In this document: positions 1-8,706 of the stretch, piece after piece
Layout: each line of letters begins with the position of its first letter
Position numbering within the stretch: the first letter of the stretch is position 1
From: an uncultured Nitrospinaceae bacterium
GTDB taxonomy: Bacteria > Nitrospinota > Nitrospinia > Nitrospinales > VA-1
Assembly: GCA_913043155.1 (NCBI GenBank)
Contig: CAJWLY010000012.1
Span: 1 to 17,599, forward strand
Length of the DNA: 17,599 nt
Direction: 5' to 3'
Translations under genes and position numbers: made by a program
The notes under the pieces: generated by a model
Told to the model about the DNA's origin: nothing
Databases searched by the model: none
What the model saw: the letters and a program-made list of their open reading frames with translations, nothing else

Positions 1-275
1 CGGGCTCCTGCATCCCCGATCCGGTTGTGGTTCAAATACAGTTTGTCTAGGTTGGAAAAGCACCGGCTTTGGCACAGGATTTCTATTTCCGCGCTGCCCA
101 GTCCATTGTCGCTGATATAAACCTGTTTGACCGCCTCCAGTTCTTTGCCGGCTTCGCACAAGAGGCGCAACTCTTCCGGACCTATATTCTTCTTTTCGAG
201 ATCTAGCAGGTCCCCCTCGGGAGTGAGGTGTGGCAGAACGGTTTGCTCCAGTTTTGATTTGACGGTTTTTTTCAA
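1..275 (-). CDS. Leucine-rich-repeat protein, 5' part only (runs off left edge)
   Basis: Reading the minus strand from a TTG at 275 gives 91 open residues to the window edge. Three leucine-rich-repeat units are visible, with the conserved Asn-type position at about residues 29, 57 and 84. The 27-28 residue spacing suits the ribonuclease-inhibitor-like class. The clearest unit is LDKLYLNHNRIGDAG (77-91). There is no signal peptide; the start is lysine-rich and polar (KKTVKSKLEQ), which suggests a cytoplasmic protein, probably a protein-interaction scaffold. No ATG is available in this frame before a TAG stop at 327-329. TTG at 275 lies 7 nt after GGGA and is preferred; GTG at 278 is the alternative. 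The partner and function are unknown, and further repeats or a C-terminal domain lie outside the window. The gene is divergent from ald. Confidence 0.7.
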   Translation of the reverse strand, partial: MKKTVKSKLEQTVLPHLTPEGDLLDLEKKNIGPEELRLLCEAGKELEAVKQVYISDNGLGSAEIEILCQSRCFSNLDKLYLNHNRIGDAGA

Positions 276-329
276 CACACTTTCCCAAAATAGGGTTCGA
301 ATCTCATTAGAGGTAGGAAAAACAATCTA

Positions 330-335
330 TATAAT
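330..335 (+). promoter_or_regulatory. Possible -10 box in the LRR/ald divergent spacer
   Basis: A perfect TATAAT lies in an AT-rich stretch between the divergent LRR gene and ald. No good -35 hexamer sits 16-18 bp upstream, and the distance to the ald start is long (about 190 bp), so it is only a candidate. The rest of the spacer (279-522) holds no convincing gene. The ald start itself is preceded by AGAGAAAG at 508-515, a weak purine-rich ribosome binding site 7 nt from the ATG. Confidence 0.25.
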
Positions 336-522
336 TTTTCCCGAAAGATCAAATTTCTGGTGGGTAAATTGTGTCAAATAATAGTGGTGGAGCAGGCATC
401 AAGTTCGGTATAAAGGACGGGTGAAAGGGTGCAGGGGCGGAACCGGGACAAAAAAGGTTTGGCTCGAAAAATTTTACACAAAGAATTCAGAATCAGCATT
501 TTATTCTAGAGAAAGATTTCGG

Positions 523-1641
523 ATGATTATTGGTATTCCCAAGGAACTCAAGTCAGATGAGTATCGGGTTTCCCTGACTCCTGCAGGTGTTCAAGATTTG
601 GTGGCCTGCGGGCACACGGTTTTGGTGGAGGACGGGGCGGGTGAGGGAAGCGGGCTCGTCAATGGATTGTATGAGGAGCAGGGTGCCCAGATCACTGGCC
701 GAGGCGACATTTTCTCCAAAGCGGAAATGATCGTCAAGGTTAAGGAACCGTTGCCTGAAGAAGTCGACTTGTTGAGGGAGGGGCAAATTTTGTACACGTA
801 TCTTCATCTGGCTCCGGCTCCGGAGTTGACTTGCGCGTTGCTCGACCGCAGGATCATCGGCATCGCTTACGAGACGGTGCAGTTGCCAGACAACTCGCTT
901 CCGCTCCTTGTCCCGATGAGCGAAGTGGCGGGCAGGATGTCGGTTCACGAGGGAGCGAAATATCTGGAACGGGAAAATCGGGGGCGCGGGATTCTTCTAG
1001 GCGGAGTGCCCGGGGTGGACCCGGGCCATGTAGTTATTGTTGGCGGTGGCGTTGTAGGATCCAATGCCGCCAAGATGGCGATCGGTACCGGTGCTTCGGT
1101 AACGCTTTTGGATGTCAATCTAAACCGATTGCGCTATCTCGACGACCTCTATGGCGGGCGGTTAAAAACACTGATGTCGAACCGGGTGAACCTCATTGAC
1201 TCATTGCGCACCGCGGACCTTGTTATCTGCGCGGTACTCATCCCTGGCGCGAGAGCGCCCAAACTCATCACGCGAAAAATGCTCTCTTACATGATGTCCG
1301 GATCGGTGATCGTCGATGTGGGGATCGATCAGGGAGGAGCTTTGGAAACGTCGCGCCCCACCACGCATAGCGACCCCATCTATGTGGTGGACGACGTGGT
1401 GCATTATTGTGTATCCAACATGCCTGGCGCAGTCGCACGCACTTCCACGTTTGCGTTGACCAACGCCACTTTTCCCTACGCCTTGGAATTGGCCAACAAG
1501 GGGTACCGGCAGGCTTTTAAGGAAAACCAAGAGTTGAAGAAAGGACTCAATGTGTTTAAAGGGCACGTGACGCATCCGGCGGTGGCCGAGGCCCTAAGTA
1601 TGGAATGGGTCGCGCCGGACAAAGCTATGGAACAAACCTGA
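523..1641 (+). CDS. ald: Alanine dehydrogenase
   Basis: NAD-dependent alanine dehydrogenase interconverts L-alanine and pyruvate plus ammonia in the cytoplasm, and in some bacteria also takes glyoxylate. From the ATG at 523 the product is 372 residues, the usual family length. It begins MIIGIPKELKSDEYR, with the substrate-binding Arg15. Further family residues are K74 (KVKEPLPEE), catalytic His95 (YTYLHLA), the Rossmann loop GGGVVG (174-179) and catalytic Asp269 (VDVGIDQGG). The frame stays open upstream to an ATG at 421, but those 34 extra residues do not resemble the family, and the internal ATG has a purine-rich site in front, so I chose 523. dnaE starts 42 bp after the stop on the same strand, so co-transcription is possible but not shown. 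Confidence 0.95.
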   Translation: MIIGIPKELKSDEYRVSLTPAGVQDLVACGHTVLVEDGAGEGSGLVNGLYEEQGAQITGRGDIFSKAEMIVKVKEPLPEEVDLLREGQILYTYLHLAPAPELTCALLDRRIIGIAYETVQLPDNSLPLLVPMSEVAGRMSVHEGAKYLERENRGRGILLGGVPGVDPGHVVIVGGGVVGSNAAKMAIGTGASVTLLDVNLNRLRYLDDLYGGRLKTLMSNRVNLIDSLRTADLVICAVLIPGARAPKLITRKMLSYMMSGSVIVDVGIDQGGALETSRPTTHSDPIYVVDDVVHYCVSNMPGAVARTSTFALTNATFPYALELANKGYRQAFKENQELKKGLNVFKGHVTHPAVAEALSMEWVAPDKAMEQT

Positions 1642-1683
1642 GGCCATCGTTTCGAAATAAAAAATCCTTTTTTTCTGAAAATT

Positions 1684-4600
1684 ATGAAGCCGTCCAACTT
1701 TGTCCATCTTCATCTTCACACCTTTTATAGCCTGCTTGATTCATCGTTACGGCACGATGCGTTGTTTAAGCGTGCGGTGGAATATAAAATGCCCGCCGTA
1801 GCCATGACCGATCACGGCAACCTGTTTGGCGCGGTTGATTTCTACAGCAGTGCGAAGAAATACGGGCTGAAACCCATTATCGGATGCGAAGTTTATGTTG
1901 CTCCCGAAAGCCGCTTTGAGAAGAAGGATAAACATCAACTGCGAGATGCTTCCTACCACCTCATTCTCCTTGCCCAGAACGAAACGGGTTATAAGAATCT
2001 GCTGAAGCTGGTTACTGCGGGTTATCTGGAAGGATTTTATTACAAGCCGCGGATCGACAAGGAACTGCTGGCAGAGCACGCAGAGGGTTTGATTGCTCTC
2101 AGTTCCTGCGGGCGGGGCGAATTAGCCGACAACGTCAATAAGGAAAACATTCCGCGCGCAATGGAGACCGCAGATCAATACCGGGACATCATGGGGCAGG
2201 GTAACTTCTTTTTGGAACTTCAGTATCACAATATGGATTACCAAGAGAAGGTCAATAAGGAAATAATCAAGATTGCTGAAAAACTTTCCCTCCCGCTGGT
2301 GGCAACCAACAATTGCCACTACCTAGAGCGCAAGGACTTCCGCGCCCATGAAATTTTGCTCTGCCTGCAGACGGGCAAGACCATCAGTGACCAGTATCGT
2401 ATGCGTTATCCTTCCGATGAGTATTATTTCAAGTCGCCCGAGGAAATGATGCAGATCTTCCGAGAGGTTCCCGAGGCAATTGAGAACACGGTGAAGATTG
2501 CAGAGCGATGCGATCTCAACATGGACTTCGACCAACTTAATTTTCCGGAATACCCTCTTCCTAAAAATTTTACACTTGATTCCTACCTGGAGGAGCAGGC
2601 AAAGGAAGGGTTAAAAGCGCGGTTTCAGGAAATGACCCGCTATGGGGTTGAGTACGATGCTGACCTGTATCAAGAACGGTTGCGGGGAGAGCTGGGTATC
2701 ATCCAGCACATGGGGTATCCCGGTTACTTTCTGATCGTGTGGGATTTTATAGGCTATGCGCGCAAAGGTGGGGTGCCTGTAGGGCCGGGACGCGGTTCGG
2801 CTGCGGGAAGCCTGGTGGCCTATGCCCTTCGCATTACTGATATTGATCCGCTCAAATACGATCTTCTCTTTGAACGTTTTCTGAATCCGGAGCGCGTAAG
2901 CATGCCCGATATCGACATCGACTTCTGCATGGACAAGCGCGAAGATGTTATCAAGTATGTCACAGAGAAGTACGGGGGCAGTCAAAACGTGAGTCAGATC
3001 ATTACGTTCGGAAGCATGAATGCAAAGGGAGTTCTACGTGATGTGGGACGTGTTCTAGATATGTCTTATGGAGAGGTGGATAAGCTTGCCAAGCTAGTTC
3101 CCAATCGACTGGGCATTACTCTGGGCGAGGCCTTCAGGGACGAACCCCGGTTCGGCACGCTGAAAAAGGAAGACGGCAAAGTGGCCGAATTGCTTGACAT
3201 CGCCGTGAACCTTGAAGGTTTGCCGCGGCATTGTTCCACCCATGCGGCAGGGGTAGTAATCTCATCCAAGCCGCTGACAAGTTTTCTTCCTCTATACAAG
3301 TTCCCCAGCAAGGGAAAGGGTGAAGCGGATGAGGTTGTGACTCAGTATTCCATGGGAAGTGTCGAAAAACTGGGCTTGTTGAAGATGGATTTTCTGGGGC
3401 TTAAAACCCTTACAGTAATCGATAATGCGGTTCGCCTCATCATGGAGTCCGAGGGAGTCGACTTGGATATGGAGGCAATCGCGATGGACGACCCGGAAAC
3501 CTACAAGCTCCTCGGCGAGGTACGCACTCTGGGCGTGTTTCAACTGGAAAGTTCCGGGATGCGTGACCTTCTCAAGAAGATGAAACCCGACTGCTTTGCG
3601 GACATCATCGCGTTGCTTGCACTATACCGACCAGGGCCACTGGAGAGCGGGATGGTGGACGATTACATCAAACGCAGGCACGGTACACTCAAAGAAAAAT
3701 ACGACTTGCCCCAATTGGAGAACATTCTCAGGGAAACTCACGGGGTTATTCTTTATCAGGAGCAGGTGATGAGAATTGCCAGCACGCTTGCCGGATTTAG
3801 CTTGGGCGATGCAGATCTCCTGCGCCGGGCGATGGGCAAAAAGAAACCGGAGGAAATGGAGGCCCAGCGCGAGAAGTTCATGAGCGGCGCTGATGAGAAA
3901 CAGATCAATCTAAAAAAAGCAAAAAAGATTTTTGACCTCATGGAGAAATTTGCTGGGTATGGATTTAATAAGTCGCACAGTACCGCCTATGCCTTGGTTT
4001 CTTATCGCACGGCTTACCTCAAGGCCCACTATCCATTGCAGTTTTTTGGGGCCCTTATAACAGCCGATATGGACAATACGGATAAGGTCATTCGTTACAT
4101 CAACGATTGTCGGGAAATGGAAATCAAGGTCCTGCCTCCGGATGTAAACGAAAGTGTGAATGATTTCACCATTTCACACGATCACCTCTTGTTCGGACTC
4201 GGGGCGATTAAGAACGTTGGGTCAGCTGCGATCGATTCCATCATCGAAACCCGCGAGGAGGTGAAGCGGTTCAGCTCGTTCAGGGAGTTTTGTGGAAGCA
4301 TCGACTTGCGGAAGGTCAACCGCCGAATGATCGAAAGCCTCATTAAAAGTGGAGCCTGCGATTCTCTGAATCAAAGCCGAAGCACCATGATGAACGATCT
4401 TCAAACCGCCATGGAAATAGGACAGGCTAAACAGCGTGACCGGCAACTCGGACAGAGCAGTATGTTTGAAACCTTTGAGGAAGAGATTAACGCGGAACCA
4501 CAAGACAAGTCGGTCGAAGAATGGACGGATCAAGAACGGTTGTGTTTTGAAAAAGAGTCTATTGGGTTTTATGTGACGGGACACCCACTCAACAGTTTCG

Positions 4601-5160
4601 CTAATGATATCGCTTGGTTTACTGATGCTTCCTCTGCGAGTATATTGGAAAATGGTACGGGGAAGGACGTAAGTATAGCGGGTATTCCCATCAAAGTTTC
4701 ACCGAAAACCACTAAAAAAGGTGACAGGATGGCCATTGTCTCCCTGGAGGATCTAAAGGGATCGATCGATGTTATCATCTGGCCGGAAACCTACGCTGCC
4801 ACGGAAAACTTATTATTGAAGGAAGAGCCGCTGCTGGTTAAAGGAAGCGTGGACTCCGACGGCAACCTGCCTAAAGTGATCGCAAAAGAAATCTGCCTAC
4901 TCTCTCAGGCGAAAGAATTTTGGAAAGGTAAAGTGCATATCCATTTCCGTACACCTGGGCTGGAAAAAGATACGCTGAAAACCATCCGCGGGATTCTATC
5001 CACCCATAAAGGGAACAATGAAATTTTCCTTGAGTTTTTATTTCCTGACAGTAAGGTCCGTGTTGTGTCGGCCGATCCGGAGTTGAAGGTTCAGCCGTCG
5101 GACGAGATCATTCGCGAAATCGAAGCTGTACTGGGCGAGGATTCGATCCGGTTTGAATAA
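1684..5160 (+). CDS. dnaE: DNA polymerase III alpha subunit (replicative, DnaE1 type)
   Basis: Catalytic subunit of the replicative polymerase. At 1158 residues it matches the Escherichia coli protein (1160). In order: N-terminal PHP domain (residues about 5-275, opening with HLHLHTFYSLLDS); palm and fingers with catalytic Asp411 and Asp413 in PDIDIDF and Asp569 in LLKMDFLGLKTL; a helix-hairpin-helix near 840-860 (LFGLGAIKNVG); a clamp-binding motif GQSSMF at 923-928; then an OB-fold (about 995-1080, from SIAGIPIKV) and a C-terminal domain. Candidate PHP metal ligands are H10, H12, D19, H44, E69, H92, C142 and H212, with Asn210 where relatives usually have Asp. This resembles the Thermus-type PHP domain rather than the degenerate E. 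coli one. The ATG at 1684 has only a poor ribosome binding site. Identity is secure; exonuclease activity is inferred. Confidence 0.97.
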   Translation: MKPSNFVHLHLHTFYSLLDSSLRHDALFKRAVEYKMPAVAMTDHGNLFGAVDFYSSAKKYGLKPIIGCEVYVAPESRFEKKDKHQLRDASYHLILLAQNETGYKNLLKLVTAGYLEGFYYKPRIDKELLAEHAEGLIALSSCGRGELADNVNKENIPRAMETADQYRDIMGQGNFFLELQYHNMDYQEKVNKEIIKIAEKLSLPLVATNNCHYLERKDFRAHEILLCLQTGKTISDQYRMRYPSDEYYFKSPEEMMQIFREVPEAIENTVKIAERCDLNMDFDQLNFPEYPLPKNFTLDSYLEEQAKEGLKARFQEMTRYGVEYDADLYQERLRGELGIIQHMGYPGYFLIVWDFIGYARKGGVPVGPGRGSAAGSLVAYALRITDIDPLKYDLLFERFLNPERVSMPDIDIDFCMDKREDVIKYVTEKYGGSQNVSQIITFGSMNAKGVLRDVGRVLDMSYGEVDKLAKLVPNRLGITLGEAFRDEPRFGTLKKEDGKVAELLDIAVNLEGLPRHCSTHAAGVVISSKPLTSFLPLYKFPSKGKGEADEVVTQYSMGSVEKLGLLKMDFLGLKTLTVIDNAVRLIMESEGVDLDMEAIAMDDPETYKLLGEVRTLGVFQLESSGMRDLLKKMKPDCFADIIALLALYRPGPLESGMVDDYIKRRHGTLKEKYDLPQLENILRETHGVILYQEQVMRIASTLAGFSLGDADLLRRAMGKKKPEEMEAQREKFMSGADEKQINLKKAKKIFDLMEKFAGYGFNKSHSTAYALVSYRTAYLKAHYPLQFFGALITADMDNTDKVIRYINDCREMEIKVLPPDVNESVNDFTISHDHLLFGLGAIKNVGSAAIDSIIETREEVKRFSSFREFCGSIDLRKVNRRMIESLIKSGACDSLNQSRSTMMNDLQTAMEIGQAKQRDRQLGQSSMFETFEEEINAEPQDKSVEEWTDQERLCFEKESIGFYVTGHPLNSFANDIAWFTDASSASILENGTGKDVSIAGIPIKVSPKTTKKGDRMAIVSLEDLKGSIDVIIWPETYAATENLLLKEEPLLVKGSVDSDGNLPKVIAKEICLLSQAKEFWKGKVHIHFRTPGLEKDTLKTIRGILSTHKGNNEIFLEFLFPDSKVRVVSADPELKVQPSDEIIREIEAVLGEDSIRFE

Positions 5161-5422
5161 GGGGCCATAATCGGGGCAGGTGTGTTTAATTCGCTTTCAG
5201 GTTATTTGTTTAGTTTGTGCGTAAAGGTCTACCGAATCGCAAGTGGAAAAAAAGAGAGTAATAATTTCTCCGCTTGAGCCGATCACTTTCAGCGGCCTAG
5301 TCGGTTGGTAGCGTGGCTATGTTTTTTTATAGGGTTGGTCTTGATTGTGAGATAATGCCGCGCTTAGATGCTTCATTCAATAGGTACGTTTTGGGCTTGG
5401 ACTGGACTCGACAGGAACTCTT
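5161..5422. other. Spacer between dnaE and the M16 peptidase gene
   Basis: This 262-bp spacer holds no supported gene. CCGCT at 5270-5274 and AGCGG at 5291-5295 could pair across a 16-nt loop, but no T-run follows, so I do not call a terminator. A 39-codon open frame at 5319-5438 overlaps the next gene start and looks accidental. A promoter for the M16 gene is likely here, but I cannot place one. Confidence 0.4.
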
Positions 5423-6745
5423 ATGGATTCAACTGTGATTGAAGAAATTGAAAGGGGAAAAGCCTTTAAGGATCGATTGGCTAATGGGTTGACGGTGGTG
5501 ACGGTCGAACAGCCTCATATCCACTCTCTGGAGTTGGCTATATTCGTGCGTTCCGGGTTAAGGTTCGAGAATAAAAAAAATAATGGTGTCTCACACTTTC
5601 TCGAACACATGCTGTTCCGAGGCAACTCGTCTTACCCCAATTCCTTCCAACTTAACCGCGAGTTCGAGAGTATTGGGCGTGACCTTCGCGCTTCGACTAT
5701 GAGTGATTATACGTATTATGGATTCAGTCCACACGTGTCTAATTTGGCGCGGGCGATGGAGTTGTTTGCCATTTTTTTTATCGAACCCACTTTCCCAGAA
5801 ATCGAACTGGAGCGGGGTATCATCCTTGAGGAATGTCTGGAAGATTTGAACGAGCAGGGGGTGGATGTGGACATCAATAACCTTGCTTGTAAACTTTTAT
5901 ACAAGGACGACATGCTTGCTTGTCCAACCATCGGTACCGAGGATACGATCCGTGAGGTTACCGTGGAAATGTTACGGGAACATTTCCGAACTTTTTATGT
6001 CCCCGGAAATATGGTTTTGGCTGGGGCTGGGCGCGTTGACCACGATGTGTTTCTGAAACTAGCTTCGAAACATTTTTCAAATCTGGCGGAAGGAGGACGT
6101 GTTATTTCCAACGGTCATTTTGAGGGGAGTTTAGATGAAACTCAGAGCCAGCCAGAGGTATTATTTCAGCACGATTCCGACAGTCAGGTCCAGTTGCAGA
6201 TTTGCTTTCGATCGGTTTCCTACAATCATCCGGATTATTTCGTCGTAAATTTAATTGCACGTATTTTTGATGATGGTGTCACCTCTCGCCTGCAAAAAAT
6301 TCTTCGGGAGGAGCGCGGGTTGGTTTACTCGGTTGAATGTCGTGCTACTAGCCTTCCTGATACGGGTACCCTCGATTTTGACGTTTCCGTCCGTTCCGAA
6401 AAAGTTGTGGAAGTGACCAAGATTCTTTTGGGAGAGGTTAAAACCTTGGTGGGGAGCGGAGCGGAAGATGAGGAACTGGACTGCATCAAGCGGCGGTATG
6501 GATACGATCTGGACTATGAGCCGGACGATCCGTATAAGCAGATCATGCGTTATGGGTTTTGCCACCTTTATTCTAGGGAATATTCTGCCGAAGAGGAACG
6601 CGAGAGCATCGGCCGAATCACGGCTCAGGATATTCAGAGAGTGGCGAGGAAAATTTTTATTCCAGAAAACCTCAATTTTGTACTTGTCGGACCGCATATT
6701 CCCCAACTAAAAAAAGAACTGGAAGATATTGTTCGAAACTTTTAA
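5423..6745 (+). CDS. M16-family zinc peptidase (processing-peptidase-like)
   Basis: A 440-residue member of the insulinase/mitochondrial-processing-peptidase superfamily. The inverted zinc motif is complete: His58, Glu61 and His62 in HFLEHMLF, with the third ligand Glu137 in GIILEECLE, giving HxxEH-x74-E. The second, non-catalytic half keeps the substrate-contacting segment EERGLVYSV. These enzymes cleave unfolded peptides inside a clamshell chamber. No signal peptide or membrane segment is visible, so a cytoplasmic location is likely unless export is atypical. The ATG at 5423 follows AGGA at 5412-5415 with good spacing. The haem-protein gene begins 30 bp downstream on the same strand and may share the transcript. 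Related bacterial genes often occur as an active/inactive pair; only one copy is seen here. The substrate is unknown. Confidence 0.92.
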   Translation: MDSTVIEEIERGKAFKDRLANGLTVVTVEQPHIHSLELAIFVRSGLRFENKKNNGVSHFLEHMLFRGNSSYPNSFQLNREFESIGRDLRASTMSDYTYYGFSPHVSNLARAMELFAIFFIEPTFPEIELERGIILEECLEDLNEQGVDVDINNLACKLLYKDDMLACPTIGTEDTIREVTVEMLREHFRTFYVPGNMVLAGAGRVDHDVFLKLASKHFSNLAEGGRVISNGHFEGSLDETQSQPEVLFQHDSDSQVQLQICFRSVSYNHPDYFVVNLIARIFDDGVTSRLQKILREERGLVYSVECRATSLPDTGTLDFDVSVRSEKVVEVTKILLGEVKTLVGSGAEDEELDCIKRRYGYDLDYEPDDPYKQIMRYGFCHLYSREYSAEEERESIGRITAQDIQRVARKIFIPENLNFVLVGPHIPQLKKELEDIVRNF

Positions 6746-6775
6746 TCTTCTGCGCGGACCTTTCTCTTTAAAAAA

Positions 6776-7600
6776 ATGAATAAGAATCGACGGATTTGCG
6801 GTTGTTCTTTTCGCGTTCGGGTGAGCTTTTTTCTGCTGACTTGGTTGTTAGGTGTTTTAGGGTGCGGATCTGGCGGAATGGCGCTTTGTCTTGAAAATGG
6901 AGAGTGTAAAACTGCTCTCGACGTGGTTGAGGTGTCAGGCGAGATCCCTATTGATCCCAATGCTTCCTTCTGGAACCAGGTGACTCTTCCGCCGGTTACT
7001 GTAGAGCTCGACCCTCAGATGATTACCAATCCAAAGTGGCCCGACCCATCCGTTAAAACGGTCCGGATAAAAGTTGCGCGTAACGGTACGGAGATTGCCA
7101 TTTTTCTCGAGTGGGGCGACTCCAGTATGGAGACGGAAATTGAGGTATCAGCCATTCATACCGATCAAGCCGCGGTGATGTTTCCATTGAATCCTGAAGC
7201 TGAGCTTCCACCGATTACGATGGGTGGAGAAAATCATCCGGTCAACATATGGCAGTGGAAGGCGGTCTGGCAACCGTCCCTGAAGGCAAAGAAAAAGCAC
7301 AGTTTGAACGACGCTAGAGTTGCACTCGCTGCTAATCCGCGCCGGTCACCGGTTGAAGATTTAAATGCTGAAGGATTCAGCACGCTCACCACCCAAGACG
7401 AGCAGGATGTTTTTGGGGGCGGCTCATGGGAAAAAGAAACATGGCGTGTTGTTTTCAAAAGAGCTTTAATCAGCCCTGACAATGCCGATGTTCAATTCCG
7501 TTCATCGGTGCCTATGGCGGTAGCGGTTTGGAACGGCGGGAATGGCGAGCGTAATGGACAAAAAGGCCTTGCTGGATGGATTCTCCTGAGGTTTGCTTAA
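6776..7600 (+). CDS. Ethylbenzene dehydrogenase gamma-like haem-b-binding protein, exported, probable lipoprotein
   Basis: The 274-residue product has a basic N-terminus, a hydrophobic core (residues 16-29) and a lipobox-like VLGC ending at Cys30, so it is probably exported and lipid-anchored. The rest matches the haem-binding domain of ethylbenzene dehydrogenase and related molybdoenzyme gamma subunits, including nitrite oxidoreductase gamma. The visible blocks are IAIFLEWGD, AAVMFPL, ITMGG, PVNIWQWKA (155-163) and the C-terminal GQKGLAGWILL. By family knowledge the haem b ligands would be Met149 and Lys263. Such proteins pass electrons between a periplasmic molybdoenzyme and the respiratory chain, but no alpha or beta subunit or cytochrome gene is in the window, so the partner is unknown. 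The start has no clear ribosome binding site. Domain call is firm; lipid anchoring and role are inferred. Confidence 0.85.
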   Translation: MNKNRRICGCSFRVRVSFFLLTWLLGVLGCGSGGMALCLENGECKTALDVVEVSGEIPIDPNASFWNQVTLPPVTVELDPQMITNPKWPDPSVKTVRIKVARNGTEIAIFLEWGDSSMETEIEVSAIHTDQAAVMFPLNPEAELPPITMGGENHPVNIWQWKAVWQPSLKAKKKHSLNDARVALAANPRRSPVEDLNAEGFSTLTTQDEQDVFGGGSWEKETWRVVFKRALISPDNADVQFRSSVPMAVAVWNGGNGERNGQKGLAGWILLRFA

Positions 7601-7743
7601 AGAAGATATTTAATCTTGTCCTATCCCAGCCCGACTGATTTTTGCCACAAGTTGGATATGTCTGTCCTGTATGATGGGTGAAAACTATTTCTTTTGGACC
7701 CGGGACGAATTAATGCCTGGATTTTTTTCGGGTTTGTATGGTG
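7601..7743. other. Convergent intergenic spacer
   Basis: Genes on the two strands end at either side of this 143-bp stretch, so a bidirectional terminator would be expected. The best candidate is an imperfect CCGGG...CCTGG pairing followed by a run of seven T just before the 7740s. The stem has a mismatch and a long loop, so I do not call it a terminator. No gene is seen. Confidence 0.3.
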
Positions 7744-8694
7744 TTAGTGAACCGTCCCGCCAGCTTTCTGTTCCAAGTGGGCTTTGAAGCCGGCAAATGT
7801 TTCAAGCAAAGAGGATCCTACTTTTTTTTTCAGTTGGTCTGGCACCCAATTGATTTTATCCACTGGCCAGTCCTCTACCCGATGGATGTCCAGTCCCGCT
7901 TCTTTATACGGTCCCTCCAAAGATTCTTCCAGACCATACACGATTGCGTTTTTGTAGACATCTTGATACAGCCCCTCGATCATTTTTGGGTCGTGGAGGC
8001 CTCCCAGAAACTTTTTGAGCAAGTTCGTCATGATGGGTTCGGCGTGCTCCAGGAAGTCGGATGTTAAAGCGTTTTGGAGTGTGTAGTAAATGATGAGAAC
8101 ATCTTGCAGGAGGAACTTATATTCCTCCAATGAAGTTTTTGGTTGATAGCGCCGATTGAGGTCCAGCAATTCCTTTATGACCTTGATATTTCGAATGGTG
8201 TCATAGATTACGGAATCTTCCCAAGTGGCTTTGTTCCAGACAAAAAATGCGCGTAGGAACTTAACCCGATTGTTTTGCTCCCACATCTGGAGCGCCGTGG
8301 TTGGAAGCTGGCTATTAGAGTAAGGGATGGTTTCTCCCCAGCGGGGATTGACGAAATTCAAATTATACCTGGCAAACGTTTTGCTGAAGGTTTGATGGTA
8401 CAAGACCATCAGCCTTTCGAAGTTTTCCTCGGTATCCAGTGGGCTGTTCTGCGGGAGGTTTACAAGGCAATAAAGGCGCACAATGTTTGTGCGTGCTTTC
8501 CCCATTTCGTTTGCAACCAGATAGGATCCGCCCCACATTCCCGAAGTAATAGAAATGTCCGCTTTCAATTCCTCGGTTAATTTTCGGGAGATCTTATGCG
8601 CGATGACCTTGTAGATTTCATTGATGTGATAAAGGTTGAATTTACCATCCTCGTGGAACAGACTTTCGGGAAGTTTCGGGGCTTCTGTTATCAT
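7744..8694 (-). CDS. Conserved-looking protein of unknown function
   Basis: I do not recognise this 316-residue protein. It has no signal peptide, membrane segment, cofactor motif or zinc-binding cluster, and only one cysteine (in RLYCLVNL). It looks soluble, mostly helical, and rich in Trp and Tyr (GMWGGSYLV, NPRWGE, VWNKATWED, DWPVDKINWVP). Its residue use and length are those of a real gene, and its start lies only 12 bp after the ilvD stop on the same strand, so it is probably co-transcribed with ilvD. No strong ribosome binding site precedes the ATG, which fits translational coupling. Position suggests a link with amino-acid metabolism, but co-transcription alone does not show this. It converges on the haem-protein gene. 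Confidence 0.8.
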   Translation of the reverse strand: MITEAPKLPESLFHEDGKFNLYHINEIYKVIAHKISRKLTEELKADISITSGMWGGSYLVANEMGKARTNIVRLYCLVNLPQNSPLDTEENFERLMVLYHQTFSKTFARYNLNFVNPRWGETIPYSNSQLPTTALQMWEQNNRVKFLRAFFVWNKATWEDSVIYDTIRNIKVIKELLDLNRRYQPKTSLEEYKFLLQDVLIIYYTLQNALTSDFLEHAEPIMTNLLKKFLGGLHDPKMIEGLYQDVYKNAIVYGLEESLEGPYKEAGLDIHRVEDWPVDKINWVPDQLKKKVGSSLLETFAGFKAHLEQKAGGTVH

Positions 8695-8706
8695 TTGGGT
8701 GGAATA

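Noticed and set aside
291..305. A GGTTCGAATC sequence resembling a tRNA T-loop
   Set aside because: The flanking bases do not form a T-stem, and no acceptor, D or anticodon arm is found around it.
421..522. A 34-residue N-terminal extension of alanine dehydrogenase
   Set aside because: It has no family similarity, while the internal ATG at 523 gives the exact family start and length and has a purine-rich site upstream.
553..948. Long open frames antisense to ald, dnaE, ilvD and hslU
   Set aside because: These lie opposite strongly supported genes and carry no domain or start signal of their own; they reflect codon bias of the real genes.
5319..5438. A 39-codon open frame before the M16 gene
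   Set aside because: It overlaps the M16 start in another frame, has no ribosome binding site, and has no gene-like features.
7695..7735. A bidirectional terminator between the convergent genes
   Set aside because: The only stem is imperfect with a long loop; the T-run alone is not enough to call it.
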